DNA from: Mucilaginibacter sp. KACC 22773
GTDB taxonomy: Bacteria > Bacteroidota > Bacteroidia > Sphingobacteriales > Sphingobacteriaceae
Reading direction: 5' to 3'
Assembly: GCF_028736215.1 (NCBI RefSeq)
Contig: NZ_CP117883.1
Coordinates: 3,472,001 to 3,536,000, forward strand
Length of the DNA: 64,000 nt
Shown: positions 1-8,969 of the stretch, one piece after another
Numbering within the stretch: position 1 is the first letter of the stretch
Layout: the number at the start of each line of letters is the position of its first letter
Made by a program: the position numbers and the translations under genes
Notes under the pieces: model-generated
What the model saw: only the letters and a program-made list of their open reading frames with translations
Told to the model about the DNA's origin: nothing
Databases searched by the model: none

Positions 1-578
1 AACGGTATTACCCTTGGGTCTTTCGAGTATTCGTAATAAGATTGCAGGCACCAAAGCATAGGCATGTTTGTCCACAGGTCGCGGTTACCTTTATTGGTAC
101 GGGCCGGGCCAAAATCGCCGTTATCGCGCTGGTTATTTAATACCGCGTCAATCCAGAATTTGGCTTCTTTAATAATCTTTTGATCGCCCAGCATATAGCC
201 AATATTGGCGTAGCCTTTTAGCCAGTAAGGTAATTCTTCCCAACCATATTCGCCTTTACCTTCTTTATTTAGCCAGGCATTATTGGTTTTTGATAGCCAA
301 ACGCTTATTTCGCCCAGGTTACCGGTAAGGCCATCGCGCTGCAATTCCAACGCTTTTTTTAGCCAGCCACCTGCGTTTATGCTGCCTACCGGCAGTTTGG
401 TAAAATATTCGTGCTGCAACGGCGCCCGGTTATTAATGTAATTGGCGTTCACCTGCTGGTTATTAACCTTTGTTATTACCGATGCCTTTACTGCTTGCGC
501 CGCTGCTGTGTAAATACTGCCGCATATTGCTAAAACAGTCAAGCAGATCACTTTGCCTACTCTATTCATATTATTCAT
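1..578 (-). CDS. GH127-like beta-L-arabinofuranosidase domain protein, partial (3' end outside window)
   Basis: The gene runs off the left edge, so only about 192 N-terminal codons are visible. I translated the reverse strand from the ATG at 576-578; a second in-frame ATG lies at 567-569. The N-terminus is a signal peptide ending near TAAAQA, so the enzyme is exported. The mature start shows LPVGSINAGGWLKKALELQ, then YGWEELPYWLKG, WIDAVLNNQRDNGDFGP and DLWTNMPMLWCLQSYYEY, the N-terminal (alpha/alpha)6-barrel pattern of the GH127/DUF1680 family. Catalytic Cys/Glu residues lie beyond the window, so activity cannot be judged. It points the same way as the PUL 1 genes and is a plausible further glycosidase of that locus, although a repeat element separates it from the GH2 gene. 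Confidence 0.75.
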   Translation of the reverse strand, partial: MNNMNRVGKVICLTVLAICGSIYTAAAQAVKASVITKVNNQQVNANYINNRAPLQHEYFTKLPVGSINAGGWLKKALELQRDGLTGNLGEISVWLSKTNNAWLNKEGKGEYGWEELPYWLKGYANIGYMLGDQKIIKEAKFWIDAVLNNQRDNGDFGPARTNKGNRDLWTNMPMLWCLQSYYEYSKDPRVIP

Positions 579-672
579 TGTGAAATATATTATTTGCAAC
601 TATTTGGCCTTCTTCAGTTCTCTCAAAAGGCTGCTACTCTATGTAAATATCGCTTGAACAATAATAAACGAT

Positions 673-800
673 GTCATTTCGAACGAGGTACGAGGAGAAA
701 TCCTATGCGACTTGCTCTGCACATGCTTCGCGGAATGCAGGGCGTATAAGATTTCTCTTTCGCTCCCTACACATTACTACGCTCGCTCTATCGAAATGAC
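673..800. repeat. Interspersed palindromic repeat (nested inverted repeats)
   Basis: Most of the 315-bp gap between the GH127-like and GH2 genes is this element. Outer arms gtcatttcga (673-682) and tcgaaatgac (791-800) are perfect complements. Inner arms gagaaatc (695-702) and gatttctc (750-757) are also perfect. The gtcatttcgaa...gagaaatc layout resembles interspersed repeats I know from Sphingobacteriaceae genomes. I see no ORF in it. Function is unknown; it could form a hairpin at the 3' end of the GH2 transcript. Confidence 0.7.
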
Positions 801-893
801 AACTTCTTTTTATATTAACTCTAAAAAGAGACTTTGCGACTAAAGTCCTCTCTGTTGAGCGGACTTTAGTCGCCGCTAAATCGTTCCTATCAT

Positions 894-2735
894 TTATTTC
901 GCCAACGCCGGATCGTAAAGTTTCACGTTTTCTTTGTGTAACAATTCTACAGGCATTTTAATCACTTTACGATCATAAGTCATAAAACCGTTAACCTCTC
1001 CTTCTACGTCGGTTGTTTGCGTATATACTGCAGCCGAAAGGCCAAGTTTTATAAGTTCCTGCAATCTATCGGTAAAGGTGATATAACGTTTTAGCAGGTC
1101 GTCGCCATTTTTAAAGTTCTGATAGCCCCAATTTTTGTTGGCTTGCCAGGTATGCCCGTCAACAGGCCAGCCAAGGCCGCCAAACTCACCCAGTACCACT
1201 GCTTTGGTTTTACCAAAAATCTCAGGGCGCGGCATTGCGGGGTGCGGGTAGTTATGTAAATCAACAATATTTCCGGTATCGTAAAAGTTACCACCGCTTG
1301 CACTGTTCACCAGCCGCGACGGGTCTTTTTTCATTGTCCATTCTGTAATTTCAACCGTTTTAAATTGTCCCCAGGCCTCGTTAAAAGGTGTCCATACCAC
1401 AATGCAGGGGTAGTTGTATAATGAGTTGATGATGGCGTTCCACTCCTTGCGGTAGTAACCTTCAGATTCGGGCGTACGCTGCTGATCGGTTTGGCCGTCT
1501 AACACGCCGGGGCGGTTTTCCCAGTGGTTACCCAAATCGCCGCTTGGCATATCCTGCCAAAGCAGCATGCCTGTTTTATCGCAATAGTTATAATAGCGGG
1601 CGGGCTCAACCTTAATGTGCTTACGGATCATGTTAAAACCCATTGCTTTTAATTGGTCAATATCGTAGCTCATGGCCTCGTAAGTTGGCGGGGTGTACAA
1701 GCCATCGGGCCACCAGCCCTGGTCAAGCGGGCCGTATTCAAATACAAACTTGTTGTTTAGCAACATACGTTGCACGCCATTAGCATCGGCACCAAGAGAA
1801 ATTTTGCGCATGGCAAAGTAGCTTTTCACTTCATCAACCGGCTTGCCTTTGCGGATAACAGCCACCTGCAAATCGTACAGGAAAGGATCTGTTGTCGACC
1901 ATAATTTTTCGTCCTTTATATTCAATACAGCGTCAGCGCCTGCATCAACTGTTTTTTCGTCTACTTTGGTTTTACCATCCCAGGCAGTTATTTTCAATAG
2001 GTCGCCGGGCTGGCCATCGGTTACTTCGGCCGAAACCGTTAGCGTGTGATTATCAATATCGGGGGTTTGTTTGGTGGCTTCGATATGCGTTTTGGCAACG
2101 CCTTCCAGCCAAACTGTTTGCCATATACCGGTTACAGGCGTATACCAGATCCCTTCGGGACTTTTAACCTGTTTACCACGTGGTTGCGGGCCGTCATTTG
2201 TTGGGTCCCACACGCTCACTTTAATTTCTTGTTTTGCACCGCCTTTTAAATAAGGGGTGATATTGAATGTAAAGGGGTCGAAACCGCCTTCGTGCTTACC
2301 GGCGCTAACGCCGTTTACAAAAACTTCGGTACGCCAGTCAACAGCGCCAAAGTGTAGCAATACATCTTTGCCTTTTAATGTTTTATTGAGGGTGATGGTA
2401 GTTTTATACCATAACATGCTGTCCTTCCCCACCGTTTTGCCAACGCCTGACAGGGCAGACTCGACGGCGAAAGGCACCAATATCTTACCTTCATACCTGG
2501 CAGGGCCTGCGATACCTTTTTGCACTATGGCGTAATCCCACAATCCATTCAGATTTTGCCAATTACCCCTTACCAGCTGCGGGCGGGGATACCCGGGCAA
2601 CGGCGCATTTGGGTCAACCTTGTCGGCCCAGGGTGTTGTTATTTTTGTTTTGATAAGGTGCCAGCTACTTTGCTGCGCATTAGCCGATAAACAGGCCGCA
2701 GTAAAAACCGCAAGGCATAAATTTAGTTTTTTCAT
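894..2735 (-). CDS. Glycoside hydrolase family 2 protein (beta-galactosidase/glucuronidase type)
   Basis: A 613-residue secreted glycosidase with signal peptide ending SANAQ. The order is GH2 sugar-binding jelly roll (about 50-210, with PRPQLVRGNWQNLNGLWDY), immunoglobulin-like domain (about 215-320) and TIM barrel to the end. The acid/base glutamate is E453 in WTPFNEAWG and the nucleophile E517 in VLGEFGG, both intact. At 613 aa it is shorter than LacZ and near the compact GH2 enzymes of Bacteroidota PULs. It likely cleaves beta-linked galactose, glucuronic acid or a related sugar in the periplasm; the exact substrate is not readable. It lies downstream of susCD and the DUF3823 gene on the same strand, but an intrinsic terminator (about 2905-2937) sits between, so its expression may be lower or separate. 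Confidence 0.88.
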   Translation of the reverse strand: MKKLNLCLAVFTAACLSANAQQSSWHLIKTKITTPWADKVDPNAPLPGYPRPQLVRGNWQNLNGLWDYAIVQKGIAGPARYEGKILVPFAVESALSGVGKTVGKDSMLWYKTTITLNKTLKGKDVLLHFGAVDWRTEVFVNGVSAGKHEGGFDPFTFNITPYLKGGAKQEIKVSVWDPTNDGPQPRGKQVKSPEGIWYTPVTGIWQTVWLEGVAKTHIEATKQTPDIDNHTLTVSAEVTDGQPGDLLKITAWDGKTKVDEKTVDAGADAVLNIKDEKLWSTTDPFLYDLQVAVIRKGKPVDEVKSYFAMRKISLGADANGVQRMLLNNKFVFEYGPLDQGWWPDGLYTPPTYEAMSYDIDQLKAMGFNMIRKHIKVEPARYYNYCDKTGMLLWQDMPSGDLGNHWENRPGVLDGQTDQQRTPESEGYYRKEWNAIINSLYNYPCIVVWTPFNEAWGQFKTVEITEWTMKKDPSRLVNSASGGNFYDTGNIVDLHNYPHPAMPRPEIFGKTKAVVLGEFGGLGWPVDGHTWQANKNWGYQNFKNGDDLLKRYITFTDRLQELIKLGLSAAVYTQTTDVEGEVNGFMTYDRKVIKMPVELLHKENVKLYDPALAK

Positions 2736-2777
2736 TAGTTATATTAAGAGATAAAAAGCATCAAGTAGTTAGTAGTA

Positions 2778-2889
2778 AGTATCAGGGCTTTGGCAAATGT
2801 ATGGCATCACACAATTACTGCTGGTATCAATACTGTTGCATAAGCATAATATTAAAAGTTTCGATACGTCACATTAGGTACCTGATACT
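2778..2889. repeat. Degenerate atcaagtagttagta / tatcagg repeat with weak inverted arms
   Basis: Upstream of the GH2 gene, agtatcagg (2778-2786) is matched by its complement cctgatact (2881-2889). The neighbouring words atcaagtagttagta (from 2760) recur in the stronger hairpin at 12968-13103, so this looks like a decayed copy of the same class. Confidence 0.45.
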
Positions 2890-2904
2890 AAAAGTTAACA
2901 CATT

Positions 2905-2937
2905 GAAAAAAGGGGCCGCACCGCACAGTACGACCCC
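2905..2937 (-). terminator. Intrinsic terminator after the DUF3823 gene
   Basis: On the minus strand, ggggtcg and cggcccc form a stem (one G-U pair), immediately followed by a run of seven T. It lies 16 nt downstream of the DUF3823 stop and upstream of the GH2 gene, so it would limit read-through from susCD into the glycosidase. Confidence 0.7.
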
Positions 2938-2952
2938 GAACCAATTATTAAC

Positions 2953-3651
2953 TTAGAAGGACACTTTCACTAAAGGCGAGAATATCATATCCTCAACTCC
3001 GCTTATTTTAATACCAACCCTGGCAAATACATAATTTTGTGTTGGTGACAGCGAAGGGATACCAACACTCATGCTGATGTTACTCAAGCTGGTAATATCC
3101 GATCCGTTAAGCTGTGTTGAAGCTACCTGGTCGCCGCCCGATACAAACTGGGTTTTGTTGATATACAGGTTCACCCTGTCAATGCCTTTTGCATTGGCGT
3201 CGGTTATTACTTTTTCGATATTAAAAGTAGCCGTAACTGTTTTACTTGCGGCGGTTATTTTGGCATTGCGCACCATATAATATGGCATTACCTCAATATC
3301 CATGGTTTTATTGCCACTTATAGTAACCGCTATGGTATCGCGCTTGCCGGCAGATAACTCTTTCCACATGAACGGGCCCTGATTTGCAGGAATTGTGAAT
3401 TTATAGTTACCGTTGAAAAGCAAAGTTGAATAATTGCCTTCCTGGTCAAACGTGCCTACTATTGGCGCTAATTTTCCAAAACCGGACTGATACAAGTTGA
3501 AAGGCACCTGGTTATACTCCACATTCACAGGGTCGCCTTTATAGGTTAACCTCCCGTTAAATGTTGCGGATGGCGCAGCATAATTATCTTTTTTACAACC
3601 CGTAGCTGTAAGCAAGAGTGCTATGATGATATGATGAAATTTTATTTTCAT
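2953..3651 (-). CDS. DUF3823 domain lipoprotein of a SusC/D locus
   Basis: A 232-residue lipoprotein with lipobox Cys19 (TATGCKK). After it come NYAAPSATFNGRLTYKGDPV and a beta-rich body with VPFNLYQSGFGK and DQEGNYSTLLFNGNYKF. This is the pattern of the DUF3823 family, whose genes typically sit directly after susD in Bacteroidota PULs. It starts 19 bp after susD, so co-transcription is very likely. Two beta-sandwich domains are probable: about 28-125 and about 128-232. By position and lipid anchor it may be a surface glycan-binding protein, but the role is inferred. It is followed by an intrinsic terminator. Confidence 0.82.
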   Translation of the reverse strand: MKIKFHHIIIALLLTATGCKKDNYAAPSATFNGRLTYKGDPVNVEYNQVPFNLYQSGFGKLAPIVGTFDQEGNYSTLLFNGNYKFTIPANQGPFMWKELSAGKRDTIAVTISGNKTMDIEVMPYYMVRNAKITAASKTVTATFNIEKVITDANAKGIDRVNLYINKTQFVSGGDQVASTQLNGSDITSLSNISMSVGIPSLSPTQNYVFARVGIKISGVEDMIFSPLVKVSF

Positions 3652-3670
3652 GATCGTAGTTTAATAAATA

Positions 3671-5569
3671 CTATTGATTTGGTTGTTTAACAATTTTAGG
3701 ATTAGCCGATAATACGTTATCACCAATTTGTGAATAATAATTACCTAACTGGAACCTGTTTGCACCTGTTACAGAACTTGGTTTAACTTCTTTAAACAGC
3801 CATTTACCATTATTGGCATTGCCGGGGTTGTAATATTTATATGGCCATAACCCAAATGGTTGTGTGTTGCGTTTAGCCGCCTGGCCAATATTGGTAACCA
3901 GGTCGGTAACGGTCATTTGATTACCATCCCATACTACGGTTGCCAATCTCCAGCGTTTCATATCAAACAAGGTATGTCCTTCAAAGGCCAGCTCTACCCT
4001 ACGCTCGTGTACAATGCGATCAAAATAGTTAGCGGCTGTTAACACCAGTGGTGTATTAAGGCCAGCCCTTGCGCGTACCTGGTTAATATAGGTTGATGCT
4101 GTTGTATAGTCGCCTAACTCGGCAGCAGCTTCGGCACCGTTAAGCAACACCTCAGCATAACGGTAACGAATAAAGTTAACATCGCTACCACGACCACGAC
4201 GACCGGAACCAATTGTTGGATCAAGATATTTACGAACATAGAAACCGGTTTGCGTTCTGAATTCCAAACCGTTAACAGGCCCATCCTTACCTACTACCTG
4301 TACCGGCGTAGTTGTACCCGGAAGCGGCTTAAGTTGTACAGCATCGCCGCTGGTAAGTATGCTGCCATCAGCCAGCTGGTAACCAGCCCAAACATCAGTA
4401 CGTTTACCTTTAAATAAACCGTTTGGCAATAATACTGTGCCTGCTAACCTTGCATCCCTGCCAGCAAAAGCATCCAGCTGATTATCGTAGTAAATAGGGT
4501 TACCAGAGCCGTCTTTGGTTGCGATTGGCGCATAGGTATTATCCAGTTTTTCGTACGCTTCAACCAGGTTTAACGACGGATCTAACCGGCCTGCATCCAA
4601 ACCTTCGTCAGATATTGAATAAGGCTGATCATTTGTGGTAAAACCATGGGTTTTACCACCGTTGGCCTTAAAGTCCTCAACCCAGATTGATTCTGTACTT
4701 GTTTTGTCAAGAAAAATATTAGCGAAGTTATCGCTCAGGTCTGGCAATTGCTTGTATAAGCTGTAATTACCTGCACTGCCGCTGATGATAGCCTTAGCAG
4801 CCGCAAGAGCTTTAGTGTAATAACCGGTAGCCATGCTTGCAGGTATACCGACTTCGCCGCCTGGCAATGAAACCTGTGGAGTAGTAGCGCCATATTTGGC
4901 AATAGAAGCTGCATATAGTGCAGCCCTTGCTTCCATGGCTAAAATAGCACCAGGGGTTGCCCTTGATTTCTCTTCTACTTTTGCAGGCAATAAACCTTTT
5001 ATAGCTTCGGCCTCGCTGATGATGAAATCATAAACTTCTGATTCTTTGGCGCGGGCTACCTGTAAAGGTATTACATTGCCAGAGAAATCGTAATCGAGCG
5101 GTTTGGTAATTAATGGCACGCCACCCATGCGTTTTACCAGTTCAAAATAGTACTGGGCACGTAAAAATCTGCCTTCGGCGATGAATTGATTTTTTTGATC
5201 GGCGGTTAGTTTAGTTGCCGCTGTTGCACGGTCAATAAACAGGTTTAAATCGCGAACGTATGTATAGTCCCAGGTTCCCCACTCACCGTAACCCCAGCCG
5301 GTACGTTGTACAAAGTACGAACTGCCGTTTTCTGATGGGAACGATTCGCTAAAGTCAGCAAACGAAGCCCATCCGTTATCAAGGCCCGAGAAATCAACCA
5401 CACGATTATATAAATCGCCCAGGATAGATAGCACCAGGTTGGGATCTGAAAATGCCACATCTGCCGTTACTATCTGCTTGGGCGGCACATTCAAAAATTC
5501 GCTATCTTTTTTGCATGATCCCGTAATTAACAGGGCCGCAAACGTAGTTATTATAGTTATTTTTTTCAT
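3671..5569 (-). CDS. RagB/SusD family nutrient-uptake outer membrane lipoprotein
   Basis: 632 residues, lipoprotein signal with Cys19 (LITGSCKK). SusD hallmarks are present: FLRAQYYFELVKRMGGVPLI in the N-terminal TPR region, RYAEVLLNGAEAAAELGDY and YINQVRARAGL, and near the C-terminus VHERRVELAFEGHTLFDMKR. SusD-type proteins cap the SusC channel at the cell surface and capture glycans. It lies 23 bp after susC on the same strand, the usual susC-susD pair. Length is within the usual 500-650 aa. Substrate is not predictable from sequence; neighbouring GH127-like and GH2 enzymes suggest a plant-type arabinose- or galactose-containing polysaccharide. Confidence 0.95.
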   Translation of the reverse strand: MKKITIITTFAALLITGSCKKDSEFLNVPPKQIVTADVAFSDPNLVLSILGDLYNRVVDFSGLDNGWASFADFSESFPSENGSSYFVQRTGWGYGEWGTWDYTYVRDLNLFIDRATAATKLTADQKNQFIAEGRFLRAQYYFELVKRMGGVPLITKPLDYDFSGNVIPLQVARAKESEVYDFIISEAEAIKGLLPAKVEEKSRATPGAILAMEARAALYAASIAKYGATTPQVSLPGGEVGIPASMATGYYTKALAAAKAIISGSAGNYSLYKQLPDLSDNFANIFLDKTSTESIWVEDFKANGGKTHGFTTNDQPYSISDEGLDAGRLDPSLNLVEAYEKLDNTYAPIATKDGSGNPIYYDNQLDAFAGRDARLAGTVLLPNGLFKGKRTDVWAGYQLADGSILTSGDAVQLKPLPGTTTPVQVVGKDGPVNGLEFRTQTGFYVRKYLDPTIGSGRRGRGSDVNFIRYRYAEVLLNGAEAAAELGDYTTASTYINQVRARAGLNTPLVLTAANYFDRIVHERRVELAFEGHTLFDMKRWRLATVVWDGNQMTVTDLVTNIGQAAKRNTQPFGLWPYKYYNPGNANNGKWLFKEVKPSSVTGANRFQLGNYYSQIGDNVLSANPKIVKQPNQ

Positions 5570-5592
5570 TGAATTTAAACTTAAGGGATTAA

Positions 5593-8500
5593 TTAAAAGG
5601 TTAAATTAACACCGAAGTTAAGGACCTTACTTTGAGGGAACTGAAGCCCGTTATCATCCGTTACCTCCGGATCAACCGCATATTGCTTCAGGTTATCAAA
5701 CGAAAACATGTTGTATGCATTAACATAAAATCTTGCCTTCCTGATCTTTACCTTTGTTAACAAATTGGTTGGTAACGAGTAACCCAATTCAAGTGTCCTT
5801 GCCCTTAGGTACCTTACGCTATGCAACCAAAACGATGAATTATTTTGCCCGTTAAGTGAGTAGCTGCTATAGCCAAAACCCGGATTAATCCTGTTGGCGG
5901 GGTATTTTCCGGGAATCCACTGGCTGTTAATATCAAATGGATCGGCACGGTGGTACCTGTCTTCAAAAATGGTATTTAAGTTACCGTTGTTTTGGAACGC
6001 CCACCTCGTTTCCCAGTTCTGGAACCAGGTATAGCCTGCACCGCCCGAAAAATCGGCGTGGAAATCAAAACCTTTGTAAGCTGCACCAAGAGTGAAACCA
6101 AAGTTTATATTAGGCTGTGTGCCATACCCATAACCAATAGGCCTTTCGTCGTACTGGTCAATTTTACCGTCACCGTTTTGATCCTTATACATTAAATCGC
6201 CCGGTAACAGGCTACGGTTGCCCTTTCCATCGTTGTTGATTTTGTAGTTGTTAATCTGGTCAATTGATGTAAACTGGCCGATAACCTGGTAGCCCCAGTC
6301 GATGTGTGAATACCTGTTTTCGGTTGAGTTACGGTATTGATCCCATGAGTTATAAAACAACGGGTTGTACGAGGTAAGATTTTTTTGACGGCTGTATGAA
6401 AAATTACCGCCAACATTAAATGTCGCTTTACCAATGGTTCCGTTATAGTTAAGGGAAATTTCCGCTCCCTGTTGCGAATCGCTGCTGGTGTTTTCCTGCG
6501 GTAACCCGTAACCAACTTCAATTGGCAAAATCACATCATTTTTGGTACCCAGTAAACCGGTACGTTTTCTGTAAAAATAATCTACAGTACCGGTAAGGGA
6601 GCTGTTCAGGAAGCTAAAGTCGGCACCAACGTCGGTTATCTTACTTTTTAACCATGAAATATTGGTTGTTACTATACCCTTATCCCTTGATGTAACCACC
6701 GCATTGCCATCTATAATAGCAGTACCCGAATTGTAGTTGTAACCAGGTAAATATGAGTAAGGCGAAATCAGGTTCCTATCGTCTCCTAACACACCGTATG
6801 ATCCCCTGATTTTCAAATCATTCAGCACACTGTGATCGCCAAGCAAGCTTTTCATAAAGCCTTCCTGAGTAATCCTCCATCCAACAGATACACCCGGGAA
6901 ATACCCCACACGTTTATCAGGCGCAAAAAGGTACGATGCATCACGTCTTGCAGATGCTTCTAAATAATATTTATTGTCGTAGTTATAGTTGATACGACCG
7001 ATATAACCGATACGAGCTTCTTTATCATCACTATCCTGGTAAGTATCGGCAGTTGGGAAATAAATAAGCGGCAGGTTATTTGAAACCGGCGATGCGTGGA
7101 TCCAGTTGCGCAAGTGCTGAAGTTCGATACGCTCAGATACAAACGTAGCGCCCACGGTATGCTTGCCGAAGGTATTGTTATAGTTTATTTGCCATTGGTA
7201 GGTTTTTGCAAACTCCTTACGTTGCTCACGCTCTCTCCATGGGTTGGTACTGCCGCCTGTTACATCGTAAGTGTCGGTAGCTGGCCTGTAGGTGTAAGCA
7301 TTATAGGTATACTCCTGGTTGTTCAGCAAATAATCGGCTATGTAGTATGAATACAAACCTTTAACTGTTAAACCCTTAATGCCGGGAATTTGATATTCGG
7401 CACCAAAGTTGGTTTGCAATACGCGCCAGTCGCTGTGGTATAAACCCGAAAGTTTGTCGTTCAGGAACGCGTAATTTGATTCGGTATGGCCAATATCATT
7501 CAAATAAGCAGGGTTATCGTTAGCGTAAGGGCGCTCCAAAGGTGTATTCCTTAATACCGCAAACCTTGCCAGGAAGTAATCATCGCCACCAGGTACACCC
7601 GGATTTTCGCGGGTTTCTATACGGCCATTGATATTCAGGCTAACTTTTAAACCAGCCGCAACTTTAACCGAAACATTTGATTGGATATTTGAGCGGTTAA
7701 ACTTATACTCTTTGCCTAATTGTGAATTTTGGAATAAGTTGGTTGCTGAAACGTAGTAATTAACCCTATCGGTGCCACCGGTAAAGTTGGCGTTAACAGA
7801 GTTTTGAGGGGCGTTGTTATTCGCTTTCAACACATAATCGCGCCAGTTAAAGCTTTGGTAGCCTTTTTCGGTACCTGCCTTGTATTTGTCAAGTTCGGCT
7901 TGTGTAATGCTGGTTGAGCCGTTGGTGTTCACCTCAGCATCTGCACGATAACGCATGTAATCGTACGAGTTGGTTAATACATTCGGGAACCTGTACCAGT
8001 TTTGGTAACCGGTATAGGCATCAATATTAATGCGCGCATCGCCGCTACCTTTTTTAGTGGTTACCACCACAACACCGTTTGCCGCGCGTACACCGTAAAT
8101 AGCTGCCGAGCCGTCTTTCAATACAGTAATGCTTTCCACATCGTTTGGCGCAAGGTTGTTAAACTGGCCTTCATCTTGTTGGATACCGTCAATTACATAC
8201 AAAGGCGAACCCATGTTACGGATTTGTATGCTGGCGCTTGCTCCCGGCCTGCCTTCAGACATTCTGAAAGTTACACCTGGAATTTTACCTGCCAAACCCG
8301 TGCTCACCGTTGAACCGGCATGCACGCGATCAAGATCTTTACTGGTTACGCTGGAGATAGCGCCCGTAATGGATTCCTTTTTTTGTGAACCGTAACCTGT
8401 TACTACAACTTCTTGCAGTGATGAGTTAGTTGCTTTTAGCCGCACTCTGATACTTGTTTGCCCGTTTAACGGAAATTCCATTGTGGCGAAGCCAATATAG

Positions 8501-8790
8501 CTTAATACCAACACGCTGTTGGCAGTAGGTACAGTTAAGCTAAACTGTCCCTTTACATCAGTTGTTGATCCACCCTGGGCGCCTTTAATACGTACGGCAA
8601 CGCCTGTTAGTGCTTCGCCCGTGGTATCAGTTACCGTTCCCGTCACCTTCACCTGTGCAGATGCACCAAGCGAAAAAAGCAGGCAGCTCATGATAGAGAA
8701 TACAACTAATGTTACTTTTTGGCCCCATTTACTGGGCGGCCATTGCACGCGGGAGGGCCCCCCATGCCTGAGTAGTAAAAATTTTCTCAT
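5593..8790 (-). CDS. SusC/RagA family TonB-linked outer membrane protein
   Basis: 1065 residues. A long basic N-region leads to a signal peptide ending GASAQ, then a carboxypeptidase-regulatory-like domain (about 47-110, VKVTGTVTDTTGEALTGVAV), the SusC signature LQEVVVTGYGSQKKESITG and a plug with VESITVLKDGSAAIYGVRAANG. A 22-strand-type barrel ends at KVLNFGVNLTF. There is no N-terminal STN domain, so it is not a FecR-type signal transducer. That fits control by the divergent HTCS instead. It imports oligosaccharides with its SusD partner using TonB energy. It is the first gene of the minus-strand PUL 1 operon; a candidate operator shared with the VCBS gene is about 100 bp upstream. Confidence 0.95.
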   Translation of the reverse strand: MRKFLLLRHGGPSRVQWPPSKWGQKVTLVVFSIMSCLLFSLGASAQVKVTGTVTDTTGEALTGVAVRIKGAQGGSTTDVKGQFSLTVPTANSVLVLSYIGFATMEFPLNGQTSIRVRLKATNSSLQEVVVTGYGSQKKESITGAISSVTSKDLDRVHAGSTVSTGLAGKIPGVTFRMSEGRPGASASIQIRNMGSPLYVIDGIQQDEGQFNNLAPNDVESITVLKDGSAAIYGVRAANGVVVVTTKKGSGDARINIDAYTGYQNWYRFPNVLTNSYDYMRYRADAEVNTNGSTSITQAELDKYKAGTEKGYQSFNWRDYVLKANNNAPQNSVNANFTGGTDRVNYYVSATNLFQNSQLGKEYKFNRSNIQSNVSVKVAAGLKVSLNINGRIETRENPGVPGGDDYFLARFAVLRNTPLERPYANDNPAYLNDIGHTESNYAFLNDKLSGLYHSDWRVLQTNFGAEYQIPGIKGLTVKGLYSYYIADYLLNNQEYTYNAYTYRPATDTYDVTGGSTNPWREREQRKEFAKTYQWQINYNNTFGKHTVGATFVSERIELQHLRNWIHASPVSNNLPLIYFPTADTYQDSDDKEARIGYIGRINYNYDNKYYLEASARRDASYLFAPDKRVGYFPGVSVGWRITQEGFMKSLLGDHSVLNDLKIRGSYGVLGDDRNLISPYSYLPGYNYNSGTAIIDGNAVVTSRDKGIVTTNISWLKSKITDVGADFSFLNSSLTGTVDYFYRKRTGLLGTKNDVILPIEVGYGLPQENTSSDSQQGAEISLNYNGTIGKATFNVGGNFSYSRQKNLTSYNPLFYNSWDQYRNSTENRYSHIDWGYQVIGQFTSIDQINNYKINNDGKGNRSLLPGDLMYKDQNGDGKIDQYDERPIGYGYGTQPNINFGFTLGAAYKGFDFHADFSGGAGYTWFQNWETRWAFQNNGNLNTIFEDRYHRADPFDINSQWIPGKYPANRINPGFGYSSYSLNGQNNSSFWLHSVRYLRARTLELGYSLPTNLLTKVKIRKARFYVNAYNMFSFDNLKQYAVDPEVTDDNGLQFPQSKVLNFGVNLTF

Positions 8791-8857
8791 AAATTGATTT
8801 GTTATTGGTTAATTGTCGATTTTAAAAATGTAATGTTGACATATCTAAAATCACGAT

Positions 8858-8924
8858 GTAAAGAAAAAGATTTAGGGGGGCTCCTTATTAACCAAATCAT
8901 CTCAATAATTAGTCAAAAAGTATC
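8858..8924 (-). promoter_or_regulatory. Candidate HTCS-controlled upstream element of susC (copy 1)
   Basis: Read on the minus strand, 8924 to 8893 is a 32-nt block containing attgagatgatttg that matches 28 of 32 positions upstream of the VCBS gene (14512-14543). In both places tttctttac follows after a similar spacer (26 nt here, 25 nt there) and the start codon is 68-78 nt further on. This is seen directly; binding by the adjacent HTCS is inference. Confidence 0.6.
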
Positions 8925-8961
8925 AATTTTTATTCAGACGAAAACCCTTGTTCAGAATGGC

Positions 8962-8969
8962 TATATTTG
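8962..8969 (+). promoter_or_regulatory. Possible -7 box of the HTCS gene
   Basis: tatatttg fits the Bacteroidota TAnnTTTG -7 consensus exactly. No TTTG at the expected distance upstream is seen, so the call is weak. If real, it overlaps the first possible TTG start (8967) and favours the TTG at 8985. Confidence 0.3.
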
